A stretch of DNA of 64,000 nucleotides from Thermogemmata fonticola (GTDB taxonomy: Bacteria; Planctomycetota; Planctomycetia; Gemmatales; Gemmataceae). The stretch spans positions 434,001-498,000 of the forward strand of contig NZ_JACEFB010000001.1 in the NCBI RefSeq assembly GCF_013694095.1. The letters run 5' to 3'. Under the pieces are notes generated by a model. The model had not been told where the DNA came from and did not search any database. It saw only the letters and a program-made list of their open reading frames with translations. Of the stretch, positions 43,847-52,199 are shown in pieces. Each line of letters begins with the position of its first letter. The stretch's first letter is position 1. A program made the translations under genes and the position numbers.

Positions 43847-43932
43847 GACATGGCTTCAGGCGGATTGTATTCTCGGCGTATCCAAGGGTTTGGACATAGC
43901 TTCAGGCGGATGTGTCCTCGGCGACCCAAGAG
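43847..43932. repeat. Direct repeat of about 42 bp between two genes
   Basis: Two imperfect copies, 43847-43888 and 43893-43932. Each starts GACAT(G/A)GCTTCAGGCGGA, continues through TCTCGGCG or CCTCGGCG, and ends near CCAAG. The pair lies upstream of the glycerate kinase gene. Divergence between copies is small, mainly short indels. Confidence 0.75.
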
Positions 43933-43997
43933 TGCTGCCGTAGAGGACATCCCTGGGAGAGTGCGACTTCGTGCCGTAAGGTGGAGAGGGAAACACG

Positions 43998-45308
43998 ATG
44001 AGCCGTGCTGACGCCGAAACCATCTGGTGGGCCGGTGTCCGGGCCGTGGATCCCGGACGTTTGGTGGAACAGGCCCTGGCCCAGGAAAGGAACTGGCACG
44101 GAGCCAGGCGCATCCTGGTGGTGGGTGCGGGCAAGGCCGGAGCGGGGATGGCCGCGGGAGTCGAGCGGGCACTGGCCGACTGCTTGGATCGGGTCAGTGG
44201 CATTGTGAATGTTCCGGCGGGTACTTTTGCCCCTTTGCGACGCATCCGCTTGCACCCCGCCCGCCCTCCTGGCGTAAATGAACCACGCCCGGAAGGCGTC
44301 GCCGGCTCAGAAGAAATGCTTCAGCTTCTCAGTACTGCGGGTCCTGACGATGTCGCCCTCTGCCTGCTGTCCGGAGGCGGCTCGGCCCTGCTTCCCGCTC
44401 CCGCTCCAGGGATCACGTTGGATGAGAAAGTGGCTGTCACCCGGCTTCTGCACCGATGCGGAGCCAGCATCATGGAGATGAACTGCGTCCGCAAACATTT
44501 GTCCCGGATCAAAGGCGGGCAACTCGCCCAAGCCTTCCGCGGGCAGCGCCTCCTCACCCTCATCATTTCTGATGTCGTCGGGGATCCTGTCGATGTGATC
44601 GCCTCTGGCCCCACTGTGCCCGACCCCACGACCTTCGCCGATGCCTGCCAGATTTTGGAACGTTACGGCCTTTGGATGCAAGTGCCCGCTTCCGTCCGGC
44701 AATATCTGGAGGCAGGACGGCGCGGAGAAATTCCTGACACGCCCAAGTCTCTCCCGCCTTCCATCGATTGCCGGATTGTCGGGAACAATCGCCTGGCGTT
44801 GAACAGTGCTAGGCATCAGGCCTTGGCCCTCGGCTACTCGGTCCTGGATTGCGGCGCTTTCATCGAAGGAGAAACTCGCTCCGTGGCTCAAGTTTGCGCC
44901 GGGTTGATTCGCAGCATCTGCCGGGATGGGCAGCCGTTATCGCCGCCCGCTTGTATCCTGCTAGGCGGTGAAACAACGGTGACTTTGGGTCCTACGTCCG
45001 GTCTAGGTGGACGAAACCAGGAATTTGTCTTAGCTCTGTGTGGCTACCTCGATCCTCAGGACATGCGTCGGGTTACCCTGCTGAGCGGCGGAACGGATGG
45101 CGAGGATGGTCCGACCGATGCCGCCGGAGCGGTGGCGGACCTGACTATTTGGCAAAAAGCCGCTGAACTCGGCCTCCGCTGGCAAGAGTGCCTGCAACAG
45201 CATAACTCCTACCACTTCTGGAAACAATCCGGCGGATTGCTCATGACGGGCCTGACGGGCACCAACGTCATGGACCTGCGTGTCCTACTCGTGCATGCCC
45301 TCCAATAA
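43998..45308 (+). CDS. Glycerate 2-kinase (GckA/MOFRL family)
   Basis: A 436-residue kinase that phosphorylates D-glycerate at C2, feeding serine, glyoxylate or sugar-acid breakdown into glycolysis. The N-terminal domain has ILVVGAGKAGAGMAAGVE near 39-56, LCLLSGGGSALLPAPAP near 117-133 and the ion-pair segment CVRKHLSRIKGGQLA near 160-174; LIISDVVGDPVDVIASGPTVPDP near 189-210 is a hallmark. The MOFRL C-terminal domain has LLGGETTVTLG, GGRNQEFVLAL and SGGTDGEDGPTDAAGA. Complete by length. A 42-bp direct repeat precedes it. Confidence 0.93.
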   Translation: MSRADAETIWWAGVRAVDPGRLVEQALAQERNWHGARRILVVGAGKAGAGMAAGVERALADCLDRVSGIVNVPAGTFAPLRRIRLHPARPPGVNEPRPEGVAGSEEMLQLLSTAGPDDVALCLLSGGGSALLPAPAPGITLDEKVAVTRLLHRCGASIMEMNCVRKHLSRIKGGQLAQAFRGQRLLTLIISDVVGDPVDVIASGPTVPDPTTFADACQILERYGLWMQVPASVRQYLEAGRRGEIPDTPKSLPPSIDCRIVGNNRLALNSARHQALALGYSVLDCGAFIEGETRSVAQVCAGLIRSICRDGQPLSPPACILLGGETTVTLGPTSGLGGRNQEFVLALCGYLDPQDMRRVTLLSGGTDGEDGPTDAAGAVADLTIWQKAAELGLRWQECLQQHNSYHFWKQSGGLLMTGLTGTNVMDLRVLLVHALQ

Positions 45309-45577
45309 TTAGCCTAAAACCGACGCGAAACCTTGCATGCCCCGTGCCGCCGCCCGAAAACAGGAACGCGTCGTGTACAAAGTCACGAATTTGAAGCACC
45401 CAAAAAGTCGAGCGAACGTCCACTCAGAACCACGGTCAACCGCCTCGTGGCCTATCGGTAGTTTTTTCACACCGACTGAGCCGAGGAATTGTAAAAGCTA
45501 CAAGCACCCCGCCGTTGGTCGGTGTTCCCCGCCATTTTCTAAGGGTAAAATCGGCCGAATCATACGAGAATGACGAA

Positions 45578-45593
45578 TGGCACGCAAAATGCA
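45578..45593 (+). promoter_or_regulatory. Sigma54-type -24/-12 promoter element
   Basis: TGGCACGCAAAATGCA matches the consensus TGGCACGnnnnTTGCA at 11 of 12 fixed positions, with GG and GC at correct spacing. The expected transcript start is about 45604. It lies in a gap and not inside a supported gene. A sigma54 activator is encoded at 35045-37066. Confidence 0.5.
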
Positions 45594-45603
45594 TAGATTT
45601 TCC

Positions 45604-45750
45604 CTCAAGTTCCCAGACGCAGGTGAGTCCATCTTCTACGGCTGGGGCCGGTTGAGAAGAGGCAGGGCGTGGTCCGGAACCCACGCCGATCGCCACGAGC
45701 GGAGGACAACGGACTTGTTTGGAGACGTTGTTCCTCCGCTTGATGTTTTT
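45604..45750 (+). ncRNA. Candidate structured small RNA under sigma54 control
   Basis: Downstream of the -24/-12 element three inverted repeats follow in line. First, 45632-45660: TCTTCT/AGAAGA around CGGC-TGGG-GCCG. Second, 45666-45687: GGCGTGG/CCACGCC with an 8-base loop. Third, 45699-45739: GCGGAGGACAACG with CGTTGTTCCTCCGC (one bulged base), then TTGATGTTTTT. The last stem plus T-run looks like an intrinsic terminator, giving a transcript of about 147 bases. An open frame covers the region but has no family resemblance. No known RNA family is recognised. This is inference from structure only. Confidence 0.33.
45699..45750 (+). terminator. Possible intrinsic terminator of the candidate small RNA
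   Basis: A 13-bp stem with one bulge (45699-45711 with 45726-45739) and a T-run at 45746-45750, set 6 bases after the stem. Confidence 0.4.
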
Positions 45751-45990
45751 CCCCATCCCTGGCGTCGGATAAAAACAGATGCAGGTTTGGTCCAGGAGCA
45801 TTGGCTCTGCCAAGGCTCATTCCGCACGCTGTTCCGTTCACTTGCAACTACTTGAGAACATTTTCCCCCCTTTCTGGAGCAAAGGCGCTGGCAATCGGCG
45901 GTATGATCTGCTAGGTTGAAGACAAACTCCTCCCGATCGTAGTCCAGCCTTTAGGGATGAATCCGTAAGTCCGCTAGGAGTCAGGTTATC

Positions 45991-46770
45991 ATGAACCGTA
46001 ACTTGGCAGGCCGTTATGGTGCAACGGTTACACTGGTGTTGAGTCTGGGGCTATTGGGGACAGCGCAGGAGCAGAAACCTGCCGACTCGCCGATCAAGAC
46101 CGGTTTTGTCGAGCGGGTTTTCAAGAACGCCAACGGGACGGAATCTCCATATGTGGTTTTCATTCCGCATGACTACGATGGCAGCAAGGCTTATCCTGTG
46201 ATCCTGTTCCTCCATGGAGCGGGCGAGACGAAAGACCCGACGGGCAAGAAGGCCTCCGGAAAAATGCCGGTGGAAGTCGGGATTGGTCCGGCGATCAAGA
46301 AGCGCGAGAAGACCTTCGCCTTCATCGTGGTGATTCCGCGGGCGGAAGGGTTCGGTTGGGGAGCCAACACCGCCAACGGCAAGCGGGCCATGGCGATTCT
46401 GGATGAGGTGATGAAGGATTACAAAGTCGATCCGCAGCGGCAGTACCTGACGGGCCTGTCGATGGGCGGGATGGGGACTTGGAGTCTGGCGGTGGCCCAT
46501 CCAGACCGTTGGGCGGCTATTGTTCCCATCTGCGGACGGGGCGATCCCTCGGCGGCGGGCAAGATCAAGCATCTGCCCTGCTGGTGCTTCCATGGGGATG
46601 CGGATAAAGCCGTGCCGGTGTCCGGTTCGCGGGATATGATTGAAGCCCTGCGCAAAGCCGGCGGCACGCCCAAATATACAGAATATCCGGGTGTAGGCCA
46701 CAACTGCTGGGATCGCGCCTACAACACCGAAGAACTGTATCAATGGCTTTTGGAACAAAAACGAAAGTGA
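45991..46770 (+). CDS. Secreted alpha/beta-hydrolase (esterase, PHB-depolymerase-like)
   Basis: A 259-residue exported hydrolase. Signal peptide at 1-26 (VTLVLSLGLLGTAQ). The alpha/beta core has YPVILFLHGAGE (oxyanion region near 69-80), nucleophile Ser in YLTGLSMGGMGTW near 151-163, acid Asp in FHGDADKAVPVSGS and His in GVGHNCWD near the end. The pattern fits the peptidase-like esterase group that removes acyl or feruloyl groups from carbohydrates; substrate unknown. It stands just before a Tat-exported oxidoreductase, so both may serve breakdown of external organic matter. No good Shine-Dalgarno at ATG 45991 beyond CTAGGAG. Confidence 0.85.
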   Translation: MNRNLAGRYGATVTLVLSLGLLGTAQEQKPADSPIKTGFVERVFKNANGTESPYVVFIPHDYDGSKAYPVILFLHGAGETKDPTGKKASGKMPVEVGIGPAIKKREKTFAFIVVIPRAEGFGWGANTANGKRAMAILDEVMKDYKVDPQRQYLTGLSMGGMGTWSLAVAHPDRWAAIVPICGRGDPSAAGKIKHLPCWCFHGDADKAVPVSGSRDMIEALRKAGGTPKYTEYPGVGHNCWDRAYNTEELYQWLLEQKRK

Positions 46771-46851
46771 CTGACTCTTCAGGACCGGCCGACAGGAGGT
46801 GTTTCCAAACCTTACCCCCCAGTTTCTTCTTCGTTACAGGAGAGGCCAGCC

Positions 46852-48393
46852 ATGAGTGATGTTGTGCATCGGCGCGAGTTTTTAGCGGTCAGTGCGGCCG
46901 CGGGAGCTGCCGTGGCGCTGCCAGCAGCCAGTTATGCCCGCATCCAGGGCGCTAATGAGAAATTGCGCATTGCCTTCCTCGGTGTGGGCGGACGCTGCCA
47001 GCAACACATCGACGTCATCTTGCAAATGCAGAAAGAGGGCAAAGGGGTGGAACCATTTGCCGTGTGCGATGTCTGGGATGGGGATCCGGAGCTGGGCAAC
47101 AAGAAAGGGCGGGGTCTTTATCCCAGTGCCAAGCGTTGCGGCATACCTCTTGATGCAGGCAAGGACCGTGTATCCAAGGATTATCGCACCATCCTCGACA
47201 ACAAAAACGTAGATGTCGTCTGCATTGCGACGCCGGACCATTGGCATGCCCGCATGGCTATCGATGCGATGGAGCGCGGTAAGGATGTCTATCTGGAAAA
47301 ACCCATGACCCGCACCATTGCGGAAGCCCACCTCGTGGTGGATACGGCTCAAAAGACTGGGCGCACAGTGACCATCGGCGTACAGTCCATGGCGGACCCC
47401 ACATGGCAAGCGGCTTATGACTACATCAAAGCGGGAAACATCGGCCATGTTTTCCAGGGGCAAACCAGCTACTACAGGAACTACATCGGGGGCCAATGGC
47501 GCTACTATCCGCTCAAAAAGGAGATGACCCCCCAAACAATTGATTGGCGGATGTTCCTCGGCTGCGACTTTGAATGTGCTGGAGAGCGCCTCGGCCCAAC
47601 GCCCGAAGAGATGCCCTTCGACCGTGCCCTGTGGGCCCAATGGCGCTGCTACTGGCCCTTTGGCGGCGGCATGTTCACCGACCTGTTCGTGCACCAGACC
47701 ACCCACCTCATTGCCGCAATGGGTGTCCGCTATCCGGCACGCGTGGTGGGCGCGGGCGGCATCTACCTGGAGTACGACGGCCGCGATGTTCCCGACACCG
47801 CCACGGTGGTCGCCGACTATGACGAAGGCTGCCAACTGATCATTTCCGCCACGATGTGTAACGACACACAATTGGGAGAGATGATCCGCGGGCGGCTAGC
47901 CACGATCAAATTCGTCGGCGGCGGCGACTACCTGCAAGGCTTCGAGGTGTACGCCCAGAACATCCAGGGCGGACCGGCCAAGCCGATGCAAAACTTGGGC
48001 GAGCCGATCTATGTCTTCAAGAATCCGCGCCGCGGTAACGCCACTTACGATCTGTGGGAGGACTTCCTGGCCCACTGCCGCATGAATGACAAAGTCAAGC
48101 GCCGTCAGACTCTCAGCACCCCGGAGTTGGGAGCAGCCGCTTTCACCACGGTCAACTTAGGCGTGCAGAGCTATCGTTCCGGCAAAGTCTTCTTCTGGGA
48201 CAAGGAAAAGCGCCAGGCACGGGAAGCGGATGCCTCATGGGCCGCTCGCTGGGAGGAACGCAGCAAAAAGCGCGGCAAGCCCAACAACATCATCGGTTGG
48301 GAAGGCGGGGATAAGGGCAACATCCTCGTGCCACCGCCCTATCAGAAGCTGGAAGGACTGTGGATCAACGGTAAAGACCCCGCCGGTTCGTGA
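46852..48393 (+). CDS. Tat-exported Gfo/Idh/MocA family oxidoreductase
   Basis: A 513-residue NAD(P)-dependent sugar or polyol oxidoreductase. Twin-arginine signal at 1-30: HRREFLAVSAAAGAAVALPAA. Rossmann domain with RIAFLGVGGRCQQH near 40-53, VCIATPDHWHARMAIDA near 122-138 and the conserved EKP in VYLEKPMTRT near 147-156. The C-terminal Gfo/Idh domain has WRMFLGCD, the GGGMFTDLFVHQ segment and late LWEDFLAHCR, common in the planctomycete expansion of this family. GGAGAGG lies before ATG. Substrate cannot be read from the sequence. Confidence 0.92.
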   Translation: MSDVVHRREFLAVSAAAGAAVALPAASYARIQGANEKLRIAFLGVGGRCQQHIDVILQMQKEGKGVEPFAVCDVWDGDPELGNKKGRGLYPSAKRCGIPLDAGKDRVSKDYRTILDNKNVDVVCIATPDHWHARMAIDAMERGKDVYLEKPMTRTIAEAHLVVDTAQKTGRTVTIGVQSMADPTWQAAYDYIKAGNIGHVFQGQTSYYRNYIGGQWRYYPLKKEMTPQTIDWRMFLGCDFECAGERLGPTPEEMPFDRALWAQWRCYWPFGGGMFTDLFVHQTTHLIAAMGVRYPARVVGAGGIYLEYDGRDVPDTATVVADYDEGCQLIISATMCNDTQLGEMIRGRLATIKFVGGGDYLQGFEVYAQNIQGGPAKPMQNLGEPIYVFKNPRRGNATYDLWEDFLAHCRMNDKVKRRQTLSTPELGAAAFTTVNLGVQSYRSGKVFFWDKEKRQAREADASWAARWEERSKKRGKPNNIIGWEGGDKGNILVPPPYQKLEGLWINGKDPAGS

Positions 48394-48434
48394 GCTAGAC
48401 CGTTGAGTCGCTGCTACGATCCTACCTTTTCCCG

Positions 48435-48466
48435 CGGCCTGGTAAGTCCCGCCAGGCCGTTTTCCT
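48435..48466 (+). terminator. Rho-independent terminator after the oxidoreductase gene
   Basis: CGGCCTGG (48435-48442) pairs perfectly with CCAGGCCG (48452-48459) over a 9-base loop and is followed by TTTTCCTTT. Confidence 0.75.
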
Positions 48467-48597
48467 TTGGGGTGGCCTCCCAACCGACAGCAAGGCCGCT
48501 GCTTTCGCTTGTATCCAGCGGGCAGTCCTGCGTAATTTACCCACATCTGCTGCTTGATAAGGTTCAATGAGCTCAATCCCGGAGGGCAAGCAAAACC

Positions 48598-49455
48598 ATG
48601 AGATTCGTCAAGATGCACGGCCTGGGAAACGATTACATCTATGTCGATTGCACGCACAGTCCGCCGCCTTCCAAACCGGAGGAATTGAGCCGGCGTATCA
48701 GCGATCGCCATTTCGGCGTCGGTTCCGATGGCTTGATCCTGATCTGTCCTTCGGAACGTGCGGACGTGCGCATGCGCATTTTCAATGCAGATGGTTCTGA
48801 AGCTGAGATGTGCGGCAACGGGATTCGCTGCCTCGCCAAATATGTTTACGATCACGGTCTGGTGCGGAAACGATCGCTGCGCGTTGAAACGGGCCGGGGA
48901 GTTCTGGAGGTGGAATTGGAAGTCGGTGCTGAGGGCCGCGTGGAGCGCGTGACGGTGAACATGGGTCCGCCGATCCTCCGTGCCGAGGAGATTCCGACGA
49001 CCTTAGCGGGGGAACCGCCGCGCGAGGCCCCCGTAACTGTGGCGGGGCGAACATTTGCTGTCACCGCGGTGTCCATGGGAAACCCGCATGCCGTGATCTA
49101 TGTGGAACCTGAGTTCCTCAAGTCAGACAGCCCGGGGGATGCTGTGGCGGAGTGGGGTTCCCGTCTAGAAGTCGCACCCGAATTCCCGCGGCGAGTGAAT
49201 GTACACTTCGTGCAGGTGCAATCCCCGCATGAAGTCACGATGCGCACATGGGAACGAGGGAGCGGCCTGACCTTAGCTTGCGGCACGGGGGCCTGTGCGG
49301 TCTGTGTCGCTGGGGTAGTCACAGGGCGGACGCAGCGCCGACTCCGTGCTCATCTCCCTGGCGGCGATCTGGACCTGCACTGGTCGGAGGCAGACAACTG
49401 CGTGTACATGACAGGACCCGCGGTCGAAGTCTTCGAGGGAGTTTGGCCGGACTGA
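48598..49455 (+). CDS. dapF: Diaminopimelate epimerase
   Basis: Interconverts LL- and meso-diaminopimelate for lysine and peptidoglycan. Both halves of the two-fold fold are present: MRFVKMHGLGNDYIYVDC at the start, first catalytic Cys in EMCGNGIRCLAKY near 80-92, and second Cys in LACGTGACAVCVA near 226-238. Length 285 residues. GGAGG lies upstream of ATG 48598. It shows that this organism makes meso-DAP, in keeping with peptidoglycan in planctomycetes. Flanked by a terminator upstream and the acyltransferase gene downstream. Confidence 0.96.
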   Translation: MRFVKMHGLGNDYIYVDCTHSPPPSKPEELSRRISDRHFGVGSDGLILICPSERADVRMRIFNADGSEAEMCGNGIRCLAKYVYDHGLVRKRSLRVETGRGVLEVELEVGAEGRVERVTVNMGPPILRAEEIPTTLAGEPPREAPVTVAGRTFAVTAVSMGNPHAVIYVEPEFLKSDSPGDAVAEWGSRLEVAPEFPRRVNVHFVQVQSPHEVTMRTWERGSGLTLACGTGACAVCVAGVVTGRTQRRLRAHLPGGDLDLHWSEADNCVYMTGPAVEVFEGVWPD

Positions 49456-49540
49456 CCGAGCGCTTACCGACGGTGCCTGAACCTCTGGCATAGTTCCCAC
49501 AAACATAAAAACGGGTTGATGGAATGGAGCGAGGAAAACT

Positions 49541-50296
49541 ATGAGGATCCGTCATCCCGGTGTACTCCGCATAATCGGCTGGTGTGGGGCGAGATTGGTC
49601 CGTACCCTGTCAGCCACTCTGCACTTCGATTACACGCTGTTGGGACCTCCGGAAACAGACCCTCGCCTGCCGGGACCCCAACGCTACATTTACGCCCTCT
49701 GGCACGAGCATTTCCTCATCCCGATCGTTCGCTTTTCCGATGCTCCGCTCACAGTGCTGGTCAGCCGCCATCGGGATGGAGAACTGCTGGGATACTTGTT
49801 CGCCCGGACCCACATGGAAGTGGTGCGGGGTTCGACCCGCCGGGGCGCCGTGGCTGCGACGCTAGGCCTGTTGGAAGCAGCGCGGAAGGGGCGTCATCTG
49901 GCCCTCACCCCCGATGGACCGCGTGGACCTCGCCGCACGGTGCAACCGGGCATTCTTTACTTGGCCTCCCGCACCGGCTGGCCCATCGTTCCCTTGGGTA
50001 TCGGCTTCCAGAAAGTGTGGCGTATGCCCAGTTGGGATTGTTTCGTCGTACCCCGGCCTTTCACCCGCGTCCGCTGTATCGTGGGCGCACCGCTTTCCAT
50101 CCCGCCCTGTTTGCCGCGGGAGCAATTCCCCCTCTACGCCGCCCGACTCCGCCAGACCCTCAATCATCTCTGCGCTCAAGCCCGCCTGTGGGCGAAACAC
50201 CGCCTCGATCCCGCGACGCATTCGCCCCTGGAGCAGCGAAAACATCCCCGCTGGATATCCTGGAACATCTCCCAAACTCCCGTTACGGTATCCTAA
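49541..50296 (+). CDS. DUF374-type lysophospholipid/lipid A acyltransferase
   Basis: A 251-residue membrane-associated acyltransferase. After an N-terminal amphipathic segment it has the PlsC-like H-x4-D region ALWHEHFLIPIVRF near 51-64, SRHRDGELLGY near 73-83 and the DUF374 signature LTPDGPRGPRRTVQPG near 120-135. DUF374 proteins transfer acyl groups to lipid A precursors or lysophospholipids. The C-terminal 40 residues are basic and Pro-rich. 26 bp separate it from the next gene, a glycosyltransferase-87-like protein, so both may act on envelope lipids. Confidence 0.87.
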   Translation: MRIRHPGVLRIIGWCGARLVRTLSATLHFDYTLLGPPETDPRLPGPQRYIYALWHEHFLIPIVRFSDAPLTVLVSRHRDGELLGYLFARTHMEVVRGSTRRGAVAATLGLLEAARKGRHLALTPDGPRGPRRTVQPGILYLASRTGWPIVPLGIGFQKVWRMPSWDCFVVPRPFTRVRCIVGAPLSIPPCLPREQFPLYAARLRQTLNHLCAQARLWAKHRLDPATHSPLEQRKHPRWISWNISQTPVTVS

Positions 50297-50322
50297 CCAA
50301 GAGGATGAAGTAGAGAACGCAG

Positions 50323-52107
50323 ATGGCCATGGTGCCGACGTCCAACGCTTCGGATGGACCCACGTGGTATGAGCGGGTGGTGAGACACCGTGGGTGCCTC
50401 GCGGCGCTCTGGGGCGTTTGTTTCCTCGCGGCGGGTACGGTATTGCATTTGGCTTGGCACACTTTCGACGATGCGGCCGGATCTCCCCCTGAACGTTGCC
50501 GGGCGGACGGCAACTGCGGGCATGCCCAAATCGATTTCGGCGGCCAATGGGTGATGGGTCGCATGATTGTCACGGGGCGGGGCCGCCAGCTTTATCACCG
50601 CCAGCAGCAGTGGCTCGTGGTCCAAGAGGGCTTCGATCCGAAAAACGAACCCGCCGTCATCCGCGAACAAGTCCTCCTGCCGCCCCACGCTCGCCGTCAT
50701 CTGGAACCTGAGGACGACGTTCGCCACGATGCGGAAAAACTGATGAGCTGGTTTATGGGGGAGGATGCCGCCGCTTGGAGTTATGCCGGCGGAGCGGTGG
50801 GAGCTACGTTGGCAGTCGCCCCACAATCCCCCGTGCCGCTATGGCATCCTCTACTCCTGCAAGCGGCGCAGGAGACCCTAACCCCTCAACGGCGGGCAGA
50901 ACTAGAAAAGCCGGCCATCGGCGGCCCCCTTTACCCTCCCATCCATGCCCTGCTCTACGCCCCTTTGGGCCTCCTGCCGCCTCAGATCGCCTATCGCCTG
51001 TTTCAGGTCCTGGCCCTGCTCCTCGTCTTCCTGGCGGGGCGAGCGGCGAGCCGACTGACCCACGGCTGGATTCCTTGGCCGATGGCGGTGCTCGGACTGT
51101 TGTTCTATCCCGGCACGCGGGCCGCCCTGGATTTGGGGCAAAATCCTACCGTCACCTTGAACCTTCTCCTGTGGGGCTGGCTCGCCTTCTGCCGCAAGCG
51201 GGAAGTGGCGGCGGGTGTCTTGTGGGGGTGCCTGGCATTCAAGCCCGTATGGGCGGTGGCTTTCCTTCTTGTGCCTCTGTTAATGAGGCGCTGGATATTC
51301 CTTTTGTCCATGATCGCCACCGGTTTAGGCTGGATTCTCATCACGTTGCCGGTGGTGGGGCTGCAATGCTGGTGGGACTGGCTGGAGGTCGGCAAGCTCG
51401 CCACCGCCTTGTATTGTGTCAACGACAACTGGATCCACTTGAGCCGGGACCTACATGGCATTCCCCGACGGATTCTTCACGACTTCTCCGCGCCTTCGCA
51501 TCTGCGGGACACAATCCTGGCCCAGGTCCTGGCCTGGACCCTCTGGGGCACTGTTCTACTTGCGACGATGACGGTGTACCTCGGATTTGCCCAACCCCGA
51601 CGCACTGTGGGAATAGGAGCAGCCTTCCTGCTCCTAGGCGCCTGGATGGGTTGCTACCGCTTCATGTACTATGACGTTCTCTTGACAGCTCTCCCCATAG
51701 TCGTGTTGCTGGCGGATCGTCGCCGTTGGTTCCCCAGCCAGCACTATATTCTTATGCCCGCCGTCTCTTCAGCGTCGCTCACCGTACCAACAGCCCCCTT
51801 GGCGTCTGGTATCCCCGCCAGCGCGAATATGGCATGGCGGATTTACATCAACTCTTTTCCCCTCACGATCCTGGGATTGCTCTATTTGGTGGAAAACATC
51901 CTGATGGGGCTGAACCTGCAAGCCACATTTGCCCTGGGTTATTCCGCGGACATCGTGACACAGAACGACGGTACCACAGCGCTCCGCGCTCCCCAACTGA
52001 CGACGGCGACGGGAATCCGCTACCCCTGGGATACGGCATTGCTGTTTCTCCTGTGGCTGTGGTGTGGTGTACAATTGCTGCGCGGCAAAGAGCGGAGGGA
52101 ATCCTGA
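50323..52107 (+). CDS. Glycosyltransferase family 87-like (DUF2029) membrane protein
   Basis: A 594-residue polytopic protein with about ten membrane helices. The acidic motif after helix 1, IDFGGQWVMGRMIVTG near 66-81, the loop IGGPLYPPIHALLYAPLG near 199-216, LGQNPTVTLNLLLWG near 265-279 and CLAFKPVWAVAFLL near 299-312 match the DUF2029/GT-87 group. These use polyprenyl-phosphate sugars to mannosylate or glycosylate lipids on the outer face. The outer loop after helix 1 is long (about 120 residues), which is a little unusual. No sugar can be named. Confidence 0.83.
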   Translation: MAMVPTSNASDGPTWYERVVRHRGCLAALWGVCFLAAGTVLHLAWHTFDDAAGSPPERCRADGNCGHAQIDFGGQWVMGRMIVTGRGRQLYHRQQQWLVVQEGFDPKNEPAVIREQVLLPPHARRHLEPEDDVRHDAEKLMSWFMGEDAAAWSYAGGAVGATLAVAPQSPVPLWHPLLLQAAQETLTPQRRAELEKPAIGGPLYPPIHALLYAPLGLLPPQIAYRLFQVLALLLVFLAGRAASRLTHGWIPWPMAVLGLLFYPGTRAALDLGQNPTVTLNLLLWGWLAFCRKREVAAGVLWGCLAFKPVWAVAFLLVPLLMRRWIFLLSMIATGLGWILITLPVVGLQCWWDWLEVGKLATALYCVNDNWIHLSRDLHGIPRRILHDFSAPSHLRDTILAQVLAWTLWGTVLLATMTVYLGFAQPRRTVGIGAAFLLLGAWMGCYRFMYYDVLLTALPIVVLLADRRRWFPSQHYILMPAVSSASLTVPTAPLASGIPASANMAWRIYINSFPLTILGLLYLVENILMGLNLQATFALGYSADIVTQNDGTTALRAPQLTTATGIRYPWDTALLFLLWLWCGVQLLRGKERRES

Positions 52108-52199
52108 ATGCCTCGCCTCGCTGACTGATCGCCGTTGGGGACAAGGATGGCGAGGGTATACGTTGCACACTTCTCCGATGGAGGCGCAGGAGTGGTTTT

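Larger units (their letters stand above)
45309..45990. other. 680-bp gene-poor region with RNA-like signals
   Basis: No open frame here resembles a known protein; the longest (45577-45855 plus, 45436-45813 minus) have atypical composition and no good ribosome binding site. The first 260 bp are featureless. From 45578 there are a sigma54-type promoter, three stem-loops and a T-tract (listed separately). Between 45751 and 45990 I see nothing beyond a possible promoter-like TGCTAGGTT at 45909-45917 for the next gene. Confidence 0.6.

Noticed and set aside
45577-45855. 92-codon frame covering the candidate small RNA
   Set aside because: No ribosome binding site, no recognisable domain, and its start codon lies in the -24 box. 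Kept in mind as the main alternative to the RNA.
46882-47871. 329-codon open frame on the minus strand
   Set aside because: Antisense to the Gfo/Idh/MocA gene.
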